Source: Deltaproteobacteria bacterium
GTDB taxonomy: Bacteria; Bdellovibrionota_B; Oligoflexia; Oligoflexales; Bog-1112
NCBI GenBank assembly: GCA_947475005.1
Contig: CANJLI010000020.1
Span: forward strand, 1 to 36,361
Direction of reading: 5' to 3'
Length of the DNA: 36,361 nt
Both the position numbers and the translations under genes were made by a program. Below are positions 31,565-36,361 of this stretch, in pieces. The notes below the pieces were generated by a model. It ran no database searches. It was not told the origin of the DNA and saw only the letters and a list, made by a program, of their open reading frames with translations. The first letter of the stretch is position 1, and every line of letters starts with the position of its first letter.

Positions 31565-33010
31565 ATGCGTACGTGGTTGCGACCTATCTTGGTACTTGGA
31601 ATCGGATGGTACTCCTTCGGTTTTACTGCAGGCAAGTATGAACTACCGCCTGCCTCTACACCGACCCCCTCCAATCCTGCTGCCAGCGTCTTAAAAGAAA
31701 TTTCCAACGGATTAACCTCCATTTCCCTGCAAGCAAAAAAGGCCCTTGTTTTTGTCTCGGTATCCAAAACCATGCGCGGTCAAGGCGCCATGCCCATCGA
31801 TCCGTTTGACCTCTTTGGCTACGGCCCCCAACAACGAAGTGCCCCTATGCCAGCACCCAAGCAAGAAGGCTTGGGGTCTGGATTTATTATCGACCTCGAC
31901 AAACGCTACATCATCACCAACAACCATGTGGTGGAAGATGCAGATGAAATCACAGTTAAACTCGCTAATGGGGAAATCTATCCCGCAAAGGTAGTGGGTC
32001 GAGATCCCAATACGGACGTAGCGGTGATTCAGATCATCAATGAAAAATACAAACGCGACGATCTCGGTGCCCTCGTACTGGGAGATTCAGATGAAGCGCT
32101 CGTAGGTGCATTGGTCGTAGCCTTGGGGGCTCCCTTCGGTCTCGAAGCCAGTGTGTCTCTGGGTGTAATCTCTGCCCGAGGTCGAGGCAACTTGCAGATC
32201 ACCGCACTCGGAGATTTTATCCAAACCGATGCCGCCATTAACCCAGGCAACAGCGGTGGACCCCTCATCAATATGGATGGCAAAGTCATCGGAATGAATA
32301 CCGCGATTGCTTCTCGATCTGGTGGATATAACGGTGTCGGATTTGCGAGCCCGTCCAATTTGGTGCGACAAGTAGCGATCAGTTTGATCAATGAAGGCAC
32401 CGTACATCGAGGGTGGGTGGGAGTTGCGTTTCAACCCTTCAAGTCGGAATGGGCTCACAGTATGAAGTTACCGAAGGGAACTGCCGGTGTGATCGCACTT
32501 CAGGTAACAAAGGGGGGCCCTGCGGACCGCGCAGGCATTCAACCCCAAGATGTCATCATCGGCGTGGATAACAAGCCCTTGAGTGATGAAAATAACGATT
32601 TGGTCAATATCGTAGGCCTTAAAAAACCGGGTGAAAAAGTACGGTTTGACTTCTACCGCAATGGACAACGCAAAACTGCTGACCTTGAAATCGGCGCCTG
32701 GGATGGCCAAGCTCACGCTTCGGTCAAAACGGGAGAACCTAAAAATTCAGTAGAGAAGAATAAAAACCCATTTGGTCTTTCTGTGCACCAAACCAAAAAA
32801 GGGATGCTCATTACCGCTGTAGAGCCGAAAAGTCCTGCACAAATGGAAGGCTTGCAAAAAAATGACCTCATTCTCTTTGCCAACGGAACCATTTTGATGC
32901 AACAAGACTTCTATGAACTGCTCAAAAGTGCAGATGAAGTATTGCTATTCATCGAGCGTAATGAGAAGACGTTCTTGGTGCATTTGAATAAGAATCGAAG
33001 CAAAAAGTAG
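31565..33010 (+). CDS. htrA: Periplasmic HtrA/DegP-type serine protease-chaperone
   Basis: A 481-residue protein from the ATG at 31565 (GAGGA eight bases upstream), with an N-terminal signal/anchor (MRTWLRPILVLGIGWYSFGF). The trypsin-like domain has the triad His121 (NNHVVED), Asp151 (NTDVAV) and Ser230 (NPGNSGGPL). It is followed by two PDZ domains (about 285-375 with GPADRAGIQPQDVI, and about 390-475 with SPAQMEGLQKNDL). It degrades or refolds damaged envelope proteins. The transporter gene starts eight bases after its stop, forming one operon. Confidence 0.95.
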   Translation: MRTWLRPILVLGIGWYSFGFTAGKYELPPASTPTPSNPAASVLKEISNGLTSISLQAKKALVFVSVSKTMRGQGAMPIDPFDLFGYGPQQRSAPMPAPKQEGLGSGFIIDLDKRYIITNNHVVEDADEITVKLANGEIYPAKVVGRDPNTDVAVIQIINEKYKRDDLGALVLGDSDEALVGALVVALGAPFGLEASVSLGVISARGRGNLQITALGDFIQTDAAINPGNSGGPLINMDGKVIGMNTAIASRSGGYNGVGFASPSNLVRQVAISLINEGTVHRGWVGVAFQPFKSEWAHSMKLPKGTAGVIALQVTKGGPADRAGIQPQDVIIGVDNKPLSDENNDLVNIVGLKKPGEKVRFDFYRNGQRKTADLEIGAWDGQAHASVKTGEPKNSVEKNKNPFGLSVHQTKKGMLITAVEPKSPAQMEGLQKNDLILFANGTILMQQDFYELLKSADEVLLFIERNEKTFLVHLNKNRSKK

Positions 33011-33018
33011 GCGGCTCC

Positions 33019-34299
33019 ATGACACTTTTCTCCCTTCCACAAGTACGAGCTGCTCTCTGGATGGCAAGCTCCGGGGGCTTGGTCCTGTTGGGATATGAGT
33101 GTCTACGCAGCGCCTCTAACTCTTTGTTCAAAGCTGAATATGGAACGGGGGGCCTCCCCTTCCTCATGGCTTTGCTTCCCTTTGTCATCTTACCTGCTTT
33201 GGCAGGGTACAATCGCTTGTTGGTGTGGGTTGGAGCCAAGCGCACCCTGTTTTTGTGCCATCTCATCGCCTCTGCACTCATTCTGGCTTGCTACAGCGCT
33301 ATCCAAGCTGGTTTTGTGCCAGCTACCGGTGTGTTGTGTCTCATTCGGGATGTATATGTGGTCATCTTGATCGAGCAACACTGGTCCTTCCTCAACAGTA
33401 TTCTCAAGCAAGAACAAGCCCAGCGACTCAATGGGTTGATTATGACCATTGCTTCCGTAGGTGCAGTACTGGGTGGATTTTTGGCTCACCTCGTGGCAGA
33501 ACGCATCGGGAGCGTGGCCTTGGTGCTAACTCCCGTAGCCTGTGCACTTCCCTCTCTCTTTCTTATCGATATCGCCTATCGGGGTGGGGCTTCTTCCTTT
33601 GAGGAAAAGCGACAAAAGAAGCAAGGACTGTGGGCCTCCGTGGTGCCTTTGTTTCGAGAGAATCCTGTATTGCCAGCGCTCCTATTTATGGTCACCATGA
33701 GTCAAACCTATGGCACTCTCATCGATTTGGGTTTTCAAGAGTGCCTCCTGCGTAGTTATCCATCTGTGGATAAGCAAACCGCTGTGTCGGGACTTTTCTT
33801 CTCTGCATCCAATGTGCTGTCCTTGGTCTTTCAACTGTTTCTTACCCCATGGTTGCTCACGACCTATAGCTCCACGCGCATTCATATGGCAATTCCGTGG
33901 CTGCATCTCGTCTGTATCACCTTGTGTATCTGCGCACCTGGCATTTGGACTCTGGGGGCAGCACTTCTACTCTTTAAGGCGGTAGATTACTCCTTGTTTC
34001 GAGGTGCCAAAGAGCTGTTGTACATTCCATTGTCATTTTCGGTACGGTTTCAGGCCAAGGAATGTATCGACATCTTGGGGTATCGTGGTAGCAAGAGTGT
34101 GGCGTCCTCTCTTCTCTTCTTTGCTAAAAAGTTCGGAGGGTATACCTTTACCCCCCTATCCCTCTCTTGGCTGGGTGCCGCTTCTTTATTGGGCTGGGTA
34201 CAGGCAAGTTTATGGATGCGAGGCCGGGGAGGGGATGACTGTTCCGAGCGAGAGATCGAGATCACACCTACGCTACAAGTAAAAAAAGAGGCCTCGTAA
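33019..34299 (+). CDS. Nucleotide-transporter-like (NTT/Npt-type) major-facilitator membrane protein
   Basis: A 426-residue protein with about 12 hydrophobic helices. The C-terminal segment has FRGAKELLYIPLS followed by the RFQAKECIDILGYRGSK stretch, the pattern of bacterial NTP/NDP translocase-like proteins. The first half (LIRDVYVVILIEQHWSFLNS) also fits that family. Classical members import ATP from a host in rickettsiae and chlamydiae; the short free-living relatives are uncharacterised, so ATP transport is only a possibility. It is in one operon with htrA. Its stop codon is inside the loop of a terminator hairpin. Confidence 0.75.
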   Translation: MTLFSLPQVRAALWMASSGGLVLLGYECLRSASNSLFKAEYGTGGLPFLMALLPFVILPALAGYNRLLVWVGAKRTLFLCHLIASALILACYSAIQAGFVPATGVLCLIRDVYVVILIEQHWSFLNSILKQEQAQRLNGLIMTIASVGAVLGGFLAHLVAERIGSVALVLTPVACALPSLFLIDIAYRGGASSFEEKRQKKQGLWASVVPLFRENPVLPALLFMVTMSQTYGTLIDLGFQECLLRSYPSVDKQTAVSGLFFSASNVLSLVFQLFLTPWLLTTYSSTRIHMAIPWLHLVCITLCICAPGIWTLGAALLLFKAVDYSLFRGAKELLYIPLSFSVRFQAKECIDILGYRGSKSVASSLLFFAKKFGGYTFTPLSLSWLGAASLLGWVQASLWMRGRGGDDCSEREIEITPTLQVKKEAS

Positions 34300-34313
34300 C
34301 CGAGACCTCTTTT
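34281..34313. terminator. Bidirectional intrinsic terminator
   Basis: AGAGGCCTCG (34287-34296) pairs with CGAGACCTCT (34301-34310), with one mismatch and a TAAC loop. It is preceded by AAAAAA and followed by TTT, so it serves the transporter gene (+) and the small Ala-rich gene (-). Confidence 0.8.
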
Positions 34314-34335
34314 CTAAACACCGACACTCGACAAA

Positions 34336-34602
34336 TTATTGAGCTGGCATCGCTGCTGGCTCAGCTGCTGGCATCGCTGCTGGCTCAGCTGCAGCAGCTG
34401 GTGCTGCATGCTCAGCTTTGTGTGCTTTGTGTGCTTTGTGCTTCTTGTGCTTCTTGTGCTTCTTGTGCTCATGCTTTTCTGGAGCTGGAGCTGCTGCTGC
34501 TGGCTCAGCTGCTGGCATCGCTTCTGGCATTGCAGGAGCTTCACCAAAAGCAACTGCTGCGGAAAGACCGAACACTAGACAACCGATTTTTACTACCTTC
34601 AT
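34336..34602 (-). CDS. Small exported Ala/Pro/Lys/His-rich low-complexity protein
   Basis: An 88-residue protein with a clear start (AAGGAG eight bases upstream of ATG 34602) and signal peptide (KIGCLVFGLSAAVAFG). The mature part is Ala/Pro/Met/Glu-rich at both ends (EPAAMPA repeats) with a central HKKHKKHKKHKAHKA tract. It is short of any folded domain. Such proteins are often surface or metal/polyanion-binding, but nothing here proves a role. It has its own promoter and terminator. Confidence 0.82.
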   Translation of the reverse strand: MKVVKIGCLVFGLSAAVAFGEAPAMPEAMPAAEPAAAAPAPEKHEHKKHKKHKKHKAHKAHKAEHAAPAAAAEPAAMPAAEPAAMPAQ

Positions 34603-34663
34603 CGCGTACTCCTTTTGTTAATTACGCTAACCCTTGCGGGAAAAAAACTGCAGATTTATCACA

Positions 34664-34692
34664 ACTATATAGTAGATATTTTATCAGAGCAA
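34664..34692 (-). promoter_or_regulatory. Sigma70-like promoter of the Ala/Lys-rich small protein gene
   Basis: Minus strand: TTGCTC (34692-34687), 17 bases, TATAGT (34669-34664), about 60 bases upstream of the start codon. Confidence 0.5.
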
Positions 34693-34760
34693 ATATCTTT
34701 TTTTTTCTTTTCTTTGATGAGACTGGGGGACATCCACCGAATGGCGCTTCCTTAAGAGGA

Positions 34761-34850
34761 GGATGAGATCGGGGACAGCTACCGAATTATTTGAGAGGAG
34801 GGGATTTCCCCTCCTCTCAAATAATTCGGTAGCTGTCCCCGATCTCATCC
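34761..34850. repeat. Perfect 44-bp hairpin, GATCGGGGACAGCT family
   Basis: Arms 34761-34804 and 34807-34850 are perfect complements with a two-base loop. Their outer half (GGATGAGATCGGGGACAGCT) equals the outer arm at 7642-7661; the inner half (ATTATTTGAGAGGAGGGGA) is different. Just left, 34737-34757 repeats CGAATGGCGCTTCCTTAAG, also from the 7664-7680 arm. It occupies most of the 34603-34971 gap between divergent genes. Confidence 0.93.
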
Positions 34851-34971
34851 CGTATGCAATTAATTTCTATGGCTGTGTATTCCAACTCCTCGTTGACATC
34901 CGTCGTCAGTTTGTACAAAATCTTCATTTAATCCAGCGTGTTACACAAACTTCATGCTCGCTGAGGATGCT

Positions 34972-36093
34972 ATGCGTAATTTTCGTACAATCGCTCTGCT
35001 CTTTCTTGCTTTTACTTCTGGACAGGGTCGAGCAGCTGAAGGAGGGGAGCGTATAGCAAGAACAGTAGCAGAGTTTTTGGAAAACCCCACCGCTTTCACC
35101 ACGCTCATGCTCCAACGCCAAACAATCAGAGCTGAGGAAGCGACTGCGCTGGCAGAGGCCCTGAAGGCAAATACCACTCTCACTACACTTGATCTTTCCG
35201 ACAACACCATCGAAGATACGGAGGCAATGGCGCTGATAGACGCCCTGAAGACAAATACAGCCCTCACCAAACTATGCATCTGTAAGAACCAGATCGGAGA
35301 TGTGGGGGTAACTGCGCTGGCAGAAGCCCTGAAGAGAAACACAACCCTTACCGAACTCCAGATTCGTAACAACGACGAGGTCGGAGATGTAGGCGTAACT
35401 GCGCTGGCAGAGGCCCTGAAGACAAATACAGTCCTCACTACACTCTACCTCAACGTCAACAAGTTCGGAGAGGCAGGGACAGCTGCGCTGGCAGAGGCCC
35501 TGAAGACAAATACAGTCCTCACTACACTCTACCTTTGCCATAATAATATCGGAGGAGCGGGGGCAATTGCGCTGGCAAATATTTTAAAGGCAAACAACTC
35601 CATCACTACACTTGATCTTTTCAGCAACAAGATCGGAGATGTGGGAGCCACAGCGCTGGCTGAAGCCCTGACGGCAAACACAACCCTTACCTCACTCAGC
35701 CTCAGCAGCAGCGAGATCGGAGAGGCGGGGGCAGCTGCGCTGGCTGAAGCCCTGAAAGCAAATACAACCCTTACCTCACTCAGCCTCGACGGAAACAAGT
35801 TCGGAGAGGCGGGGACAATTACGCTGGCAGAAGCCCTTCAAACAAACACAATCCTCACCAAACTCTACCTCGGCTTCAACCCTACATGGGGGGCAGTGCT
35901 AGCTAAGATAAGCAAGCTCTTACACCGGAATCAGGTACTGCCAATTATCCGAATCGCAATACGTTGCGGAGAGAGGAACGCCAATTTGCGGTTGCCTTCT
36001 GATATATGGGAGCACCATATTCTTCCTTCTTTAGTCGAAATTCATGCAGCTCCTAAGGGAAAACGTAGAATAATGCGCCTACCTTGGTGGTAG
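34972..36093 (+). CDS. Exported leucine-rich-repeat protein (ribonuclease-inhibitor type), long paralogue
   Basis: A 373-residue protein. The ATG at 34972 (GAGG five bases upstream) opens a signal peptide (MRNFRTIALLFLAFTSGQGRA). About nine regular 28-residue RI-type LRRs (NTTLTTLxLxxNxIGDxGAxALAEALKA) and a divergent one follow. One unit has a single-residue insertion (NNDEVGDVG). The C-terminal cap has LPSDIWEHHILPSL and a basic tail (KGKRRIM). The DNA repeats are strongly conserved at 84 bp, so repeat number could change by recombination. It is a paralogue of the 200-residue protein at 18735-19337. Confidence 0.88.
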   Translation: MRNFRTIALLFLAFTSGQGRAAEGGERIARTVAEFLENPTAFTTLMLQRQTIRAEEATALAEALKANTTLTTLDLSDNTIEDTEAMALIDALKTNTALTKLCICKNQIGDVGVTALAEALKRNTTLTELQIRNNDEVGDVGVTALAEALKTNTVLTTLYLNVNKFGEAGTAALAEALKTNTVLTTLYLCHNNIGGAGAIALANILKANNSITTLDLFSNKIGDVGATALAEALTANTTLTSLSLSSSEIGEAGAAALAEALKANTTLTSLSLDGNKFGEAGTITLAEALQTNTILTKLYLGFNPTWGAVLAKISKLLHRNQVLPIIRIAIRCGERNANLRLPSDIWEHHILPSLVEIHAAPKGKRRIMRLPWW

Positions 36094-36107
36094 ACCCTTT
36101 ATCTAAA

Positions 36108-36214
36108 GATGGAATTGGGTCCACCTAGATGGAATTGGGTCCACCTACCTTTTTAGAATAGGGCACTCATTTCCAATGAGTGCCCTATTCTAAAAAGGTA
36201 GGTGGACCCAATTC
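36108..36214. repeat. GGGTCCACCTACC hairpin copy 2 with a duplicated arm end
   Basis: A perfect 40-bp hairpin (36132-36171 and 36175-36214) shares its outer 28 bases with 10618-10702 but has a different tip. In front of it, AGATGGAATTGGGTCCACCT occurs twice in tandem (36108-36127, 36128-36147), so the end of the left arm has been copied. It lies 15 bases after the LRR gene. Confidence 0.93.
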
Positions 36215-36361
36215 TTAGAAGCTGTCTGAAGTCTCCAGAGGGGGACCTCCCAGCAGCTCCTAAAGGGGACACCCGATGCGAGTGTCCCCGACGAAAGCCC
36301 GGAAAAGGGGACACTCGCATCGGGTGTCCCCTGCATCCAAAGACTCCAACTGGAGACTTCA
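36215..36361. repeat. Composite: AGAAGCTGTCTGA element containing a GGGGACAC element (runs off the window)
   Basis: The outer arm AGAAGCTGTCTGAAGTCTCC starts at 36217. Its partner starts with TGGAGACTTCA at 36351 and is cut by the window end. Inside are perfect 25-nt units 36265-36289 and 36307-36331 with the spacer GACGAAAGCCCGGAAAA. The outer family is the one at 1678-1800 and the inner one that at 5301 and 29852. Confidence 0.88.

Noticed and set aside
34401..34766. Cys/Leu-rich plus-strand frames opposite the Ala/Lys-rich gene
   Set aside because: They are mirror products of the low-complexity repeats; the minus gene has the signals.
35272..35798. Minus-strand frames with Ala/Ser repeats across the long LRR gene
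   Set aside because: They are antisense shadows of the 84-bp LRR units.
5301..36331. CRISPR array from repeated GGGGACAC units
   Set aside because: Units are dispersed, inverted and paired, without regular spacers or cas genes.
5347..36331. Explaining all inverted repeats as transcription terminators
   Set aside because: Several lie between divergent genes (7641, 34761) or upstream of same-strand genes, and they lack T-runs or carry nested units.

Overview
The window comes from a Gram-negative bacterium. It carries lpxD, a probable outer-membrane barrel, several lipobox-type lipoproteins and periplasmic HtrA. The housekeeping genes (LexA-like repressor, tlyA, emrAB, epmA, Lon-like protease, rlmN) fit a proteobacterial or deltaproteobacterial-grade lineage such as Bdellovibrionota, but the sequence alone does not settle the phylum. 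A nucleotide-transporter-like protein and several exported proteins with eukaryote-like domains suggest life in or on a eukaryotic, perhaps protist, host. That lifestyle is an inference.

Layout. 0-4.5 kb: a small exported protein, a LexA-like repressor with altered catalytic residues, and a coupled aminotransferase/Ste24 protease pair. 4.5-7.6 kb: tlyA, a secreted MORN-like repeat protein and a zinc alcohol dehydrogenase. 7.6-10.3 kb: an emrAB efflux operon. 10.8-15.4 kb: a leftward run of a hypothetical gene, a Lon-like AAA protease and overlapping epmA, next to a 35-codon basic protein gene with a clear promoter and terminator. 15.5-18.4 kb: a DUF4143-type ATPase behind a near-consensus promoter, a HAMP membrane protein and rlmN. 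18.7-36.1 kb is rich in exported proteins: two LRR proteins, a dermatopontin-like protein, a ubiquitin-specific-protease lipoprotein, a Ser/Thr-kinase lipoprotein, a PAP2 phosphatase, a barrel protein, an SGNH lipoprotein and an ankyrin-type protein. Housekeeping genes (lpxD with a CDF transporter, aldehyde dehydrogenase, htrA with a nucleotide-transporter-like protein) are interleaved.

The most striking non-coding content is a set of modular, often nested inverted repeats in the intergenic regions. These include 25-nt palindromic units built on GGGGACAC/GTGTCCCC, arms of about 40 bp built on a GGTCCACCTACC core with interchangeable tips, a 188-bp MITE-like element present twice in inverted orientation, and composites in which one family sits inside the arms of another. 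Some supply or overlap the stop codons of neighbouring genes. No tRNA, rRNA, CRISPR array or intact transposase gene was recognised.
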